A stretch of 64,000 bases of DNA, taken from positions 148,336 through 212,335 of the forward strand of contig NZ_MCGQ01000031.1 in NCBI RefSeq assembly GCF_002242805.1. Reading direction: 5' to 3'. The notes under the pieces are model-generated. The model saw nothing but the letters and a program-made list of their open reading frames with translations. It did no database searches and was not told the DNA's origin. This DNA is from Streptomyces diastatochromogenes (GTDB taxonomy: Bacteria; Actinomycetota; Actinomycetes; Streptomycetales; Streptomycetaceae). How positions within the stretch are numbered: the stretch's first letter is position 1; each line of letters opens with the position of its first letter. The position numbers were made by a program, and so were the translations under genes. Positions 16,798 through 25,888 of the stretch are shown here, in pieces.

Positions 16798-17705
16798 GCG
16801 GAATCTGCGCAGGGCGAGTCGTCGTGGTCACCGGAGCCGGACGGGGGCTGGGCCGCGCCCACGCCCTCGCCTTCGCGGCCGAGGGCGCCCGGGTCGTCGT
16901 CAACGACCTGGGCGTCGGGCTGGACGGAGTGCCCGGACCCGACAGCCCGGCGGCGGCCGTGGTCGCGGAGATCCGGGAGGCGGGCGGCGAGGCGATCGCG
17001 CACGGCGGCGACATCGCGACGACCGAGGGGGCCGCCTCCCTGGTCCGGACCGCCGTCGAGACGTACGGCCGGCTCGACACCCTCGTCAACAACGCCGGTT
17101 TCCTGCGCGACCGTATGCTCGTCAACCTCGACGAGGACGACTGGGACGCCGTGCTGCGTGTCCACCTCAAGGGTCACTTCCTGCCCCTCAAGCACGCCGC
17201 CGCGCACTGGCGGGCCGAGGCCAGGGCCGGGCGCACCCCGACGGCCCGGATCGTCAACACCAGCAGCGGGGCGGGTCTGCTGGGCTCGGTCGGGCAGGGG
17301 AACTACAGCGCCGCCAAGGCCGGGATCATCGGGCTGACCCTCGTTGCGGCGGCCGAACTGGCCCGCTACGGCGTCCAGGTCAATGCCGTCGCCCCGGCGG
17401 CCCGCACCCGCATGACGGAACGTACCTTCGCCGAGACCATGGCGGCCCCGGCCGCCGGATTCGACGCCATGGCCCCCGGGAACGTCTCCCCGCTGGTCGT
17501 CTGGCTCGGCTCCGCCGCGTGCACCGGCGTGACCGGCCGGGTGTTCGAGGCGGAGGGCGGCCGGATCACCGTCATGGAGGGCTGGCGCCCGGGTCCCGGC
17601 GCGGACAAGGGGGCGCGCTGGACCCCGGCCGAGGCGGGGGAGGCCACGCTGAAGCTGCTGGCGCAGGCGGAGCCGCCGGGAGTGGTGTACGGGGCCCAGG
17701 GGTAG
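16794..17705 (+). CDS. Short-chain dehydrogenase (Rv3548c-like)
   Basis: A 303-residue SDR of the longer type with an insert after strand 2 (DLGVGLDGVPGPDSPA), as in MFE-type 3-hydroxyacyl-CoA dehydrogenases. It has VVTGAGRGLGRAHALAF near 12, NDLGVGL near 37, NNAGFLRDRML near 97, and NTSSGAG with NYSAAKAG near 160. Length 303 equals the mycobacterial neighbour of echA20 (about 304). It is translationally coupled to the preceding SDR (ATGA) and probably acts in side-chain or ring beta-oxidation of the same pathway. Confidence 0.8.
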   Translation: MSGICAGRVVVVTGAGRGLGRAHALAFAAEGARVVVNDLGVGLDGVPGPDSPAAAVVAEIREAGGEAIAHGGDIATTEGAASLVRTAVETYGRLDTLVNNAGFLRDRMLVNLDEDDWDAVLRVHLKGHFLPLKHAAAHWRAEARAGRTPTARIVNTSSGAGLLGSVGQGNYSAAKAGIIGLTLVAAAELARYGVQVNAVAPAARTRMTERTFAETMAAPAAGFDAMAPGNVSPLVVWLGSAACTGVTGRVFEAEGGRITVMEGWRPGPGADKGARWTPAEAGEATLKLLAQAEPPGVVYGAQG

Positions 17706-17711
17706 GGAAGT

Positions 17712-18179
17712 TCAGCCCGTCAGGCGGGCCGCGGCCGCGCGCTGCCGCTCGCTCATGACGGACAGGAAGCGGACCACCGTGTTCAGCTCGTCGGTGCTGA
17801 ACTCCTCGCAGGCCTCGACGATGTCACGCGCCCAGTCCTCGAAGAACACGGCCAGCTCGGCGAGCTTCTCCTGGTTCGGTTCGACGAGCACCCGGCGCTT
17901 GTCCGTAGGGTGCTTGGCCCTGCGGACGAACCCCTTGCTCTCCAGCCGGTCGAGCAGGCCGGTGACGGAGGCGGGGGTGAGTCCGGTCAGTTCAGCCAGG
18001 TCCTTGGCGGTGAGCGGACCCTGCCGCTGGAGATGGTCGAGGGTCTTCTCCTCCGTGGCGTTCAGTCCCTGCTTGGCGGCGACCGCCGAGTGGAACATGA
18101 CCGTCACGGCGCTGTGGTTCCGCCCCACTTCCATGAGGTGCCGCAGTGTCTCGGCCCGCTTCGCGTCTGCCTCGGTCAT
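17712..18179 (-). CDS. MarR family transcriptional regulator
   Basis: A 155-residue winged-helix regulator. The core is NATEEKTLDHLQRQGPLTAKDLAELTGLTPASVTGLLDRLESKGF, split here over residues 40-85, followed by the wing sequence RAKHPTDKRRVLVEP. It converges on the SDR operon with only 6 bp between stops. A perfect palindrome lies just upstream at 18198-18217, so autoregulation is likely. Its ligand and other targets are not evident. Confidence 0.88.
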   Translation of the reverse strand: MTEADAKRAETLRHLMEVGRNHSAVTVMFHSAVAAKQGLNATEEKTLDHLQRQGPLTAKDLAELTGLTPASVTGLLDRLESKGFVRRAKHPTDKRRVLVEPNQEKLAELAVFFEDWARDIVEACEEFSTDELNTVVRFLSVMSERQRAAAARLTG

Positions 18180-18197
18180 GGGCTCAGGCTAGCAGTC

Positions 18198-18217
18198 TTT
18201 CGTTAGTCCGAACGAAA
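18198..18217. promoter_or_regulatory. Palindromic operator candidate for the MarR regulator
   Basis: TTTCGTT (18198-18204) and AACGAAA (18211-18217) form a perfect inverted repeat with a 6-bp spacer, 19 bp upstream of the marR start. Size and position suit a MarR dimer site. Confidence 0.6.
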
Positions 18218-18239
18218 TAAATTGAGCGGTGTCGTGAAC

Positions 18240-19115
18240 CTAGGTGTCGCACTCCAGCACGGTCCGGCACAACCCGCACCGCGCCCGTACCCGCCCCCGC
18301 ACCGGCACTCTGATGCGCTGGTGGCAGGTGGGGCAGGGGAAGGAGACGCGGAGGTGGCCGGCGGGGTCGGGGCTGAAGGCGTAGGGCGCTCCGGGCGGGA
18401 CGCCGTGGCGCCGGTCGTGGGCGTAGCGGCGGCGGCCCGCCCAGCCGGCCCCGGTCAGCGGCGGCTGCTGCTGGTCCCGCCGGGCCCGGTCCATGCCCTT
18501 GGCGTAGGCCGTGTACGCCTGCGGACTGGTGAACCACACGGAGGGATCCTCGTCGAAGAGCAGGGACCGCTTGGCGAGGACGTAGCCGAACTCCTCGGGG
18601 GTGAGATAGCCGAGCTTCTGGGAGGAGACCCCGTCCTCGCGGAAGGCGTCCAGCAGCAGCCAGCCCGCGCCCAGGTAGGTCGTCGCCGTGTCCGTGAGGA
18701 TCTCGTTCTCCGCCGTGGTGGGGAAGGCGAGGTCGAGGCGGTGCAGATAGACGTGGGTCACCTCGTGGGCGAGGGCCGCGCCGATGTCCCTGCGGTGGGT
18801 ACGGAAGCGGTCGTTCAGCTCGACGAAGTACTCGGGGCCCGCCGCCAGTTCGACATTGGCCGCGTGGGTCATCTCCCGGAAGCCGACGATCAGCCGGGCA
18901 TCGGGCAGCCGGAAGTGCCGGACGATCTCGCGGGCCACCCGCTGCGCGCCCAGATGCAGGTCGTCCACGTCACTGAAGGCCACGTCGGCGGGGGCCACGC
19001 TGGTCGAGAAGGTCTGCACGGTGTCGTACGACAGCCGTTTGTACAGCGCGGTGATGGCGGCCCGCACCGTCTCCAGATGCGGGTAGCCATGCTCGACCGG
19101 TCCGCCGTTCGCCAC
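18240..19115 (-). CDS. HExxH metalloprotease-like protein with C-terminal zinc ribbon
   Basis: A 291-residue cytoplasmic protein. I use the GTG at 19115, preceded by GGGGGT; an in-frame ATG at 19151 is possible. The middle has HEVTHVYLH near residue 138, a classic zinc metallopeptidase HExxH, with a glutamate in TAENEILTD about 18 residues on as a possible third ligand. The C-terminus has CPTC and CGLC pairs that would form a zinc ribbon. I do not recognise a named family. The motif is directly visible; activity and substrate are unknown. Confidence 0.75.
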   Translation of the reverse strand: MANGGPVEHGYPHLETVRAAITALYKRLSYDTVQTFSTSVAPADVAFSDVDDLHLGAQRVAREIVRHFRLPDARLIVGFREMTHAANVELAAGPEYFVELNDRFRTHRRDIGAALAHEVTHVYLHRLDLAFPTTAENEILTDTATTYLGAGWLLLDAFREDGVSSQKLGYLTPEEFGYVLAKRSLLFDEDPSVWFTSPQAYTAYAKGMDRARRDQQQPPLTGAGWAGRRRYAHDRRHGVPPGAPYAFSPDPAGHLRVSFPCPTCHQRIRVPVRGRVRARCGLCRTVLECDT

Positions 19116-19220
19116 GTCCGACCCCCAGAGACGCCCAGAACCGCCTTCCACTCTATGCGGGCGTGAGCGGATTTTCGCGCACCGCGTCGGCCGCTCCGCA
19201 GCGGCCGGCCGACGAGGGGA

Positions 19221-20978
19221 TCAGACCGGCAGCAGCCGCGGCGCGCCGGGCCCGGGTCCCGCCTCCTGCAGCTCCAGCACCCACACTTCGTTCTCGCCCT
19301 CCCGCAGCACCGGCCCGGGGAGGTACAGGGACCGCTGCGGTCCCACGGACCAGTAGCGGCCGAGGGCGAAGCCGTTGACCCAGACGAAGCCCCGTGTCCA
19401 GCCCGGCAGTTCGAGCCGGGCGTCCCCGGCCCCGCGGACGGTGACGGTGCCCCGGTACAGCCCCGGGGCGCCGTCCCCGGAGAGCGCTCCGAAGGGCACC
19501 GCCTCCAGGCCGTCGTCGAAGGCGTCCAGATCGAGCCCGCGCGCGCGTACCCCGTGCAGATACTGCCGCTCGTGCAGGACGCCCCCGGTGATGCCCTTCG
19601 CCTCGCCGCACCGCGGCCCGTAGTTGACCCTCCCCAGGGACTCCACCCACAGCTCCACGCGCGCGGGGCCGGCGACGGGCTCCTTCAGCCGGGGCTCTTC
19701 CTCGGTGAGCACCCCGGCCCGCTCGCCGTCCACGTACACCACCGCGAGATCCCTGAGCCCGCGCACCGTCAGCGGGTACGGCTGCCGCGGTCCCGGCACG
19801 CTCACCTCGTAGCGCACCAGGCCCCGGGCGACGTCCAGTTCCTCGAAGGCCGGCGGTACGGGGGTGACGGTCTCCTCGCCGCCGAGCGCCTCCAGGACGT
19901 CACTCATGGGTGCCCATTCGGTGAGCGCCACCTCCGTTGGAGAACCCAACGGATCAGGTAGCGGCGGCGGTTCGGGCAGCGGATCGGGGTGGTACTCGGC
20001 CAGCACCTCGCGGAAGCGCCAGAACTTCTCCGTGGGGCGCCCGTACTCGTCGACCGGCGCGTCGTAGTCGTACGAGGTCGCGTCCGGCTCCAGCGGACCC
20101 TCGTGCAGCTCGCCGCCGCCCCGGTTGGCGCCCGCCCAGCCCCCGAAACTCGTCCCGCCGTGCGCCATGTACAGGTTCACCGAGGCACCGCACTCCAGGA
20201 TCTCCCGCAGCGCCCCGGCCGCCTCCCCGGGGTCCCGTACGACGTGTTCGCCGCCCCAGTGGTCGAACCAGCCGCACCAGAACTCCATGCACATCAGCGG
20301 GCCCCCGGGACGATGGCGGCGCAGCGTCTCGAACGCCGCGCGCGCGTGGGAGCCGAAGTTCACCGTGGCGAGCACCCCGGGCAGCGAGCCGCCGGTGATC
20401 ATGTGGTCCTCGGGGCCGTCCGAGGTGAACAGTGGCACCGTGACCCCCTTGACCCGCAGCAGCTCGGCGAGCTGTTCGAGGTAGTCCGCGTCCGAGCCGT
20501 AGCTGCCGTACTCGTTCTCGACCTGCACCATGATCACCGGGCCGCCCCGGTCGATCTGCCGGGGCACGATCTCGTGCAGCAGAGGGCGGAACCAGTTCCG
20601 TACGTGGAACAGGAAGCGCTCGTCACGGGTACGCGCGCGCGTGCCCGGCTCGCCCGTCACCCAGTGCGGAAGCCCGCCGTTCTCCCACTCGGCGCAGATG
20701 TACGGCCCCGGCCGCACGATCGCCCACAGGCCGGCCTCGCGGACCGCGTCCAGGAACCGGCCGACCGCCCGCACGTCCCGAAAGCGCCCCGGGCCCGGCT
20801 GGTGCAGGTTCCACGGGACGTACGTCTCCACGCAGTTGAGGCCCATCGCCCGCAGCATCTCCAGCCGGTGCCGCCACTGCGCCTCGTGCACCCGGAAGTA
20901 GTGCAGCGCGCCGGACAGCAGCCGTACCGGCCGCCCGTCCAGCAGGAAGTCGGATTCCCCCACCGTGAACTCGCTCAT
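19221..20978 (-). CDS. Beta-galactosidase, GH35
   Basis: A 585-residue GH35 enzyme releasing terminal beta-linked galactose. The TIM barrel occupies the first 330 residues: SGALHYFRV at 22, NCVETYVPWNLHQP near 48, and the GH35 signature GGPVIMVQVENEYGSYG at 145-161. Glu156 is the predicted acid/base; Glu232 in CMEFWCGW is the predicted nucleophile. Beta-sandwich domains follow. No signal peptide is visible, so it is probably intracellular and acts on imported sugars. A divergent AraC regulator shares its 98-bp promoter region. Confidence 0.92.
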   Translation of the reverse strand: MSEFTVGESDFLLDGRPVRLLSGALHYFRVHEAQWRHRLEMLRAMGLNCVETYVPWNLHQPGPGRFRDVRAVGRFLDAVREAGLWAIVRPGPYICAEWENGGLPHWVTGEPGTRARTRDERFLFHVRNWFRPLLHEIVPRQIDRGGPVIMVQVENEYGSYGSDADYLEQLAELLRVKGVTVPLFTSDGPEDHMITGGSLPGVLATVNFGSHARAAFETLRRHRPGGPLMCMEFWCGWFDHWGGEHVVRDPGEAAGALREILECGASVNLYMAHGGTSFGGWAGANRGGGELHEGPLEPDATSYDYDAPVDEYGRPTEKFWRFREVLAEYHPDPLPEPPPLPDPLGSPTEVALTEWAPMSDVLEALGGEETVTPVPPAFEELDVARGLVRYEVSVPGPRQPYPLTVRGLRDLAVVYVDGERAGVLTEEEPRLKEPVAGPARVELWVESLGRVNYGPRCGEAKGITGGVLHERQYLHGVRARGLDLDAFDDGLEAVPFGALSGDGAPGLYRGTVTVRGAGDARLELPGWTRGFVWVNGFALGRYWSVGPQRSLYLPGPVLREGENEVWVLELQEAGPGPGAPRLLPV

Positions 20979-21014
20979 GCACCCGAGCCTCGGCCCTGGC
21001 GGCGACCGGCGCCA

Positions 21015-21046
21015 TGGACGAAGATCGGCGCTGCTTGGACAAAAGT
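21015..21046 (+). promoter_or_regulatory. Direct-repeat operator candidate for the AraC regulator
   Basis: TGGACGAA (21015-21022) and TGGACAAA (21036-21043) are direct repeats with starts 21 bp apart, two helical turns, midway between the divergent GH35 and AraC genes. Spacing and orientation suit an AraC-family regulator binding one DNA face. Confidence 0.5.
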
Positions 21047-21076
21047 CCGCCGTCCCCGACGCCGGGAGGAGCGCCG

Positions 21077-21955
21077 ATGTACCACACCTGGATGCGGTTC
21101 TTCAGCCCCGGCCCCGCCCACCACCGCCTCGGCCTGGTCTGCCTCGGCGTCGGCCTCCAGTACGGCACGCTGCCCACGGTCGGCCCCCGCACCCTCGACC
21201 ACCACGTGGCCGTCGTGATCAGCACGGGCGGCGGCTGGTACCGGGGCGCCGACGGCCGACGTACGACCGTCACCGCGCCCGCGCTGCTGTGGCTCACCCC
21301 CGGGGTGCCGCACCACTACGGGCCCGACCCGGACACCGGCTGGGACGAGGGCTTCGTCGACTTCGCCGGGCCCGCCACCTCGACCTACACCGAACTCGGC
21401 TACATCGAGCCCGAGCGGCCCGTCGTCCCGCTCTCGGACGCGGCCGGGCCCCGTGCGGTCGTCGCCCGCATCGCCCGCGCCGCCCGCCGCGGCAACCCCC
21501 TCCTGGAGGTCGAGACCGGCGCAGCCGTCCACGAACTCCTCGTCGCTCTGCGCCGGGCCCGCGCCGACCTCGCCCCCGACGGCGACCAGGTGCTGCAGGC
21601 CCTGGCCCGGGACGCCTGCAGGCCGATGAGCGTCGCCGACCACGCGCGCGTGCACGGCATGACCCCCGCCGAGCTGCGTGGCGCCGTCCGCCGCGCCGCC
21701 GGATGCAGCCCCAAGGACTACCTGCTCCGCATCCGCCTGGGCCGCGCCAAGGAACTCCTCGCCGCCACCGAGCTGCCCGTCGCGGCCGTCGCCCGCCGCG
21801 TCGGCTACGACGACCCCGCCTACTTCTCCCGGCTGTTCACCCGCCGGGTCGGCCTCGCCCCCGTCCGCTTCCGCGCCCAGCAGGGCCGCAGCGTCCCCGG
21901 CGGCTGGAGCGACCGCATCCCGGATCCGGACGATCCTCCGATGATCGGCGACTGA
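21077..21955 (+). CDS. AraC family transcriptional regulator
   Basis: A 292-residue regulator starting at the ATG at 21077 after GGGAGGAG. The N-terminal half is a cupin-like sugar-sensing domain (LTPGVPHHYGPD near 75, GWDEGFVDFAGP near 92). The C-terminal half holds two helix-turn-helix units: CRPMSVADHARVHGMTPAELRGAVRRAAG, split here, near 180-210, and LPVAAVARRVGYDDPAYFSRLFTRRVG near 232-258. It faces the GH35 gene and is most likely its sugar-responsive activator. Confidence 0.88.
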   Translation: MYHTWMRFFSPGPAHHRLGLVCLGVGLQYGTLPTVGPRTLDHHVAVVISTGGGWYRGADGRRTTVTAPALLWLTPGVPHHYGPDPDTGWDEGFVDFAGPATSTYTELGYIEPERPVVPLSDAAGPRAVVARIARAARRGNPLLEVETGAAVHELLVALRRARADLAPDGDQVLQALARDACRPMSVADHARVHGMTPAELRGAVRRAAGCSPKDYLLRIRLGRAKELLAATELPVAAVARRVGYDDPAYFSRLFTRRVGLAPVRFRAQQGRSVPGGWSDRIPDPDDPPMIGD

Positions 21956-22011
21956 TCGCATGGTGATCAGCCGGTGATCGGGAGGCGCCGCGCCCCTTAG
22001 GGTTGACGCCC

Positions 22012-22362
22012 ATGACCATCAGCAACACCGGTACCGGTGACGTCGACCCCGCGGTCCGCCAGGAGCTGGAGCGGCTGCGCGAGAGCATCGACAACATCGA
22101 CGCGGCCGTCGTCCACATGCTCGCCGAGCGCTTCAAGTGCACCCAGCAGGTCGGCCGGCTCAAGGCGGTGCACCAGCTGCCGCCCGCCGACCCGGCCCGC
22201 GAGGCCCGGCAGATCGAGCGGCTGCGCAGCCTCGCCGAGAACGCGAGGCTCGACCCGGCGTTCGCGGAGAAGTTCCTGAACTTCATCATCGCCGAGGTGA
22301 TCCGGCACCACGAGTCCATCGCCGAGGACACCGCGAACGGGCAGCCGGCCCAGGCCGACTGA
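22012..22362 (+). CDS. Chorismate mutase, AroQ type
   Basis: A 116-residue all-helical chorismate mutase converting chorismate to prephenate for Phe/Tyr synthesis. Typical AroQ features are LERLRESIDNIDAAVVHMLAERF near 18-40, a catalytic-type lysine in VGRLKAVH near 48 and REARQIERLRSLAEN near 63. The ATG at 22012 is preferred over a TTG at 22003. TAGGGT (21998-22003) lies 8 bp before the ATG, suggesting a leaderless or near-leaderless transcript. Confidence 0.88.
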   Translation: MTISNTGTGDVDPAVRQELERLRESIDNIDAAVVHMLAERFKCTQQVGRLKAVHQLPPADPAREARQIERLRSLAENARLDPAFAEKFLNFIIAEVIRHHESIAEDTANGQPAQAD

Positions 22363-22443
22363 CCAGCCGCGAGGGGATTCGGACAAAAGGCGTGTACCGA
22401 TCCACCCCTGTGCGCTGTCAGTGCGATCAGGCAGCATGGCTGC

Positions 22444-24924
22444 ATGTCCGTCATCACGCGCGACGAAGCGCAGCTCCGAGCACAGTTCCTCGACGTCCAC
22501 CGCTACTCGATCGAGCTCGACCTCACCACGGGGGACGAGACCTTCGACTCCCGTACCGTGATCAGGTTCACCGCGCGGACCGACGGGGACACGTTCGTCG
22601 AGCTGAAGCCCGCCGAGCTGCGCGCCGTCACGCTGGACGGACAGCCCCTCGACCCGGAGTCCTTCCAGGACGACCGGCTGCCGCTGCGGAACCTCACCGC
22701 CGGCGAGCACGAGCTGCGCGTCGACGCGGCCATGCGCTACTCCCGCACCGGCGAGGGCATGCACCGCTTCACCGACCCCACCGACGGCGAGACGTACGTC
22801 TACACCCAGCTGTTCCTGGACGACGTCCAGCGGGTCTTCGCCGCCTTCGACCAGCCCGATCTGAAGGCCGTCTTCGAGCTCACCGTCACCGCGCCCGACG
22901 GCTGGACCGTCCTCGCCAACGGCATCACCGAGCACCTCGGCGAGGGCCGCTGGCGGGCCGCCCCGACCCCGCTGATCTCCACCTACCTCGTCGCCGTCGC
23001 CGCCGGCCCCTGGCACTCGGTGCGCACCGAGCACCGCGGCCTGCCCTTCGGCATCCACTGCCGCCGCTCCCTCGCGCCCCACCTCGACGCCGACGCCGAG
23101 GAGATCCTCGAGGTCACGCGCGCGTGCTTCGACCGCTACCACGAGAAGTTCGAGGAGCCCTACCCCTTCGACTCCTACGACCAGGCGTTCGTCCCCGAGT
23201 TCAACGCCGGCGCCATGGAGAACCCCGGCCTGGTCACCTTCCGCGACGAGTTCGTCTTCCGCTCGGCGGTCACCGACACCGAGCGGCAGACCCGCGCCAT
23301 GGTCATCGCCCACGAGATGGCCCACATGTGGTTCGGCGACCTCGTCACCCTCAAGTGGTGGGACGACATCTGGCTGAACGAGTCCTTCGCCGAGTACATG
23401 GGCTACCAGACCACCGCCGAGGCCACCCGCTTCACCGACACCTGGACCGACTTCGGGGTCGCCCGCAAGGCCTGGGGCTACGACGCCGACCAGCGCCCCT
23501 CCACCCACCCGGTGGCCCCCGAGGCGGTCGACGACACCGCCTCCGCCCTGCTCAACTTCGACGGCATCTCCTACGCCAAGGGCGCCTCCGCGCTGCGTCA
23601 GCTGGTGGCCTGGCTCGGTGAGAAGGACTTCCTCGCCGGCATCAACATCCACTTCAAGCGGCACCGGTTCGCCAACGCCACCCTCGCCGACTTCATCGAC
23701 TCCCTCGCCGCGGCCACCGAGCGCGACGTGCACGCCTGGGCCGACGCCTGGCTGCGCACCACCGGAGTCGACACGCTCACCCCGGCGATCGAGACCGCCG
23801 ACGGCACCTGCGCCCTGACCGTCGAGCGCGCGGGCAGCCGACCGCACCGCGTCACCGTCGGCGTCTACGACCGTGACCTCGGCGACGAGGGCCGCCTCAC
23901 CCTGCGCGAGCGCATCGGCCTCGACGTCCCGCAGACCGCCCCGGAGCCCATCGGCAAGCGCCCCGCGCTGCTCCTGGTCAACGACGGCGACCTGACCTAC
24001 GCCAAGGTCCGCTTCGACACCGAGTCCTTCGAGGCGGTCCGCGAGGGTCTGTCCGGGCTGCCCGACCCGCTCACCCGCGCGGTGGTGTGGAACGCCCTCA
24101 GGGACGCCGTCCGCGACGGCGAACTCCCGCCCCAGGCCTACCTGGAGACGGCCCGCACCCATCTCCCGCTGGAGACCGACCTGGCCCTCGTCCAGGGCGT
24201 CCTCGCCTTCGCCTCCACCCACGTCGCCGACCGCTTCCTGCGCCCCGAGGACCGCCCGGCCGCTCTCGCCACCCTCAGCTCCCTCTGCCGCGACCTGCTG
24301 CGCCGCACCGAGGACGGCGACAACCCCGGCCTGCGCCTGATCGCCGTACGGCACTTCATCGACGTCGCCGCCCACCCCGACACGATCGCCGCCTGGCTCG
24401 CCGACGGCACGGTGCCCGGCGGGCCGGAACTCGACCCCGAGCTGCGCTGGCGCATCCTCGGCCGGCTCGCCGTGCTCGGCGCCACCGACGAGGCCGCGAT
24501 CGCCGCCGAGCTGGAGCGGGACCCGTCCGCCACCGGCCAGGAGGGCGCCGCCACCTGCCGTGCCGCCCTGCCCGACCCCGAGGCCAAGCGGGCGGCCTGG
24601 GAGGCGATGTTCGTCACGGACGACCTCTCCAACTACCTGTTCACAGCCACCGCGCGCGGCTTCTGGCAGCCCGAACAGGCCGACCTGGTACGCGGGTACG
24701 TGTCGCGCTACTACGAGGACGCGGTCGCCCTCGCCGCCCGCCGCGGCCCCGCCATCGCCGTCGCCGCCGGCCGCTGGGCCTTCCCGCACCACGCCGTCGA
24801 CGCCGAGAACCTCGCCCTCGGGGAGGCCTGCCTGCGCGAGGCCGACCCGGTCGTCGCCCTCCGCCGCAAGCTGGTCGACGAACTGGACGACCTGGCCCGG
24901 GCGTTGCGGGTACGGGGGGAGTAG
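22444..24924 (+). CDS. pepN: Aminopeptidase N, M1 family
   Basis: An 826-residue zinc aminopeptidase that removes N-terminal residues from peptides in the cytoplasm. The exopeptidase motif GAMEN is at about 257, the zinc site HEMAH at 290-294 and the third ligand Glu313 in NESFAEY, giving HExxHx18E. The C-terminal third is the helical ERAP1-like domain. Length is close to the usual actinobacterial 830-860. A 7-bp inverted repeat (24928-24934 with 24958-24964) after the stop is a weak terminator candidate. Confidence 0.95.
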   Translation: MSVITRDEAQLRAQFLDVHRYSIELDLTTGDETFDSRTVIRFTARTDGDTFVELKPAELRAVTLDGQPLDPESFQDDRLPLRNLTAGEHELRVDAAMRYSRTGEGMHRFTDPTDGETYVYTQLFLDDVQRVFAAFDQPDLKAVFELTVTAPDGWTVLANGITEHLGEGRWRAAPTPLISTYLVAVAAGPWHSVRTEHRGLPFGIHCRRSLAPHLDADAEEILEVTRACFDRYHEKFEEPYPFDSYDQAFVPEFNAGAMENPGLVTFRDEFVFRSAVTDTERQTRAMVIAHEMAHMWFGDLVTLKWWDDIWLNESFAEYMGYQTTAEATRFTDTWTDFGVARKAWGYDADQRPSTHPVAPEAVDDTASALLNFDGISYAKGASALRQLVAWLGEKDFLAGINIHFKRHRFANATLADFIDSLAAATERDVHAWADAWLRTTGVDTLTPAIETADGTCALTVERAGSRPHRVTVGVYDRDLGDEGRLTLRERIGLDVPQTAPEPIGKRPALLLVNDGDLTYAKVRFDTESFEAVREGLSGLPDPLTRAVVWNALRDAVRDGELPPQAYLETARTHLPLETDLALVQGVLAFASTHVADRFLRPEDRPAALATLSSLCRDLLRRTEDGDNPGLRLIAVRHFIDVAAHPDTIAAWLADGTVPGGPELDPELRWRILGRLAVLGATDEAAIAAELERDPSATGQEGAATCRAALPDPEAKRAAWEAMFVTDDLSNYLFTATARGFWQPEQADLVRGYVSRYYEDAVALAARRGPAIAVAAGRWAFPHHAVDAENLALGEACLREADPVVALRRKLVDELDDLARALRVRGE

Positions 24925-24994
24925 GGCCAGGGACGTAGGGCGCGGCCGGGGCGGCTGGTCCCTGACGACGATGCGGAGGGCCGATCGTCCTTCC

Positions 24995-25000
24995 TAGGCT
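24995..25000 (+). promoter_or_regulatory. Candidate -10 box for the NmrA-like gene
   Basis: TAGGCT, a common Streptomyces -10 form, lies 52 bp before the GTG at 25052. No good -35 is visible at 17 bp upstream. Confidence 0.35.
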
Positions 25001-25051
25001 CGGAAGGCCAAGGACGACCAGGACGATCAACCCGAGCCCAGGAGGCAACCC

Positions 25052-25888
25052 GTGATCGTAGTCACCGGTGCGACCGGCAACGTCGGCCGTGCCCTCGTCG
25101 AGCGTCTCGTCACCGCCGGCCGGCCGGTACGGGCACTGACCCGCGACCCCGAGCGCGCGGGTCTGCCCCAGCGGGCCGAGGTGGTGGCGTTCGCGCCGGA
25201 GGAGTCGGTGGCCCTGTTCGAGGGAGCGAGCAAGCTCTTCCTGTACGTCCAGGCGGCCGGCGAGCGGACGGCCGCCCTGCTGGAGGCCGCGCGCACGGCC
25301 GGGGTGCGCCACGTCGTCCTGCTCTCTTCCGGGATCATCCAGGAGGGCGCCGACGAGACCCATCCCATCCACGTCATGCACGCCACCGCCGAGCGGCAGA
25401 TCCGTGACAGCGGCCTGGAGTGGACGTTCCTGCGCCCCAACGCCTTCGCCGTCAACGCGTTGCAGTGGGCGCCGCAGATCCGTGGCGGCGACACCGTCCA
25501 CGGTGTCTTCGCGGGCATGCTCACGGCGCCCATCCACGAGGACGACATCGCCGCCGTGGCCGAACGCGCCCTGCTGGACGACGGTCACGAAGGCGCGGTC
25601 CACCGCCTCACCGGGCCCGAGGCGACCACCAACACCGACCAGATCGCCGCGATCGGCCGGGCCGTGGGCCGCGAGCTGACCTTCGTCGAGGTGCCCCCGG
25701 AAGAGGCGGGACCCAAGCTGTTCCCGCACGCCCCGCCGGAGTTCGTCCAGCCCTTGCTGAAGAGCTTCGCCGCCACCGTGGGCGTACCCCCTGAGATCAC
25801 CGCCACGGTCGAGAAGGTCACGGGCACTCCGGCGCGCACCTTCGAACGGTGGGCACAGGATCACGCGGACGACTTCCGAGGCGTCTAG
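25052..25888 (+). CDS. NmrA-like NAD(P)-binding protein
   Basis: A 278-residue atypical SDR of the NmrA/QOR2-like group. The N-terminal VVTGATGNVGRALVERL is the dinucleotide-binding loop, followed by RALTRDPERAGL near 28 and VVLLSSGIIQEG near 88, FLRPNAFAVNALQWA near 127. Many relatives act as NADPH-linked quinone reductases or redox sensors; the substrate here is unknown. The GTG start follows a strong CAGGAGG. It converges on the GNAT gene, with a 4-bp overlap of the two 3' ends. Confidence 0.82.
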   Translation: MIVVTGATGNVGRALVERLVTAGRPVRALTRDPERAGLPQRAEVVAFAPEESVALFEGASKLFLYVQAAGERTAALLEAARTAGVRHVVLLSSGIIQEGADETHPIHVMHATAERQIRDSGLEWTFLRPNAFAVNALQWAPQIRGGDTVHGVFAGMLTAPIHEDDIAAVAERALLDDGHEGAVHRLTGPEATTNTDQIAAIGRAVGRELTFVEVPPEEAGPKLFPHAPPEFVQPLLKSFAATVGVPPEITATVEKVTGTPARTFERWAQDHADDFRGV

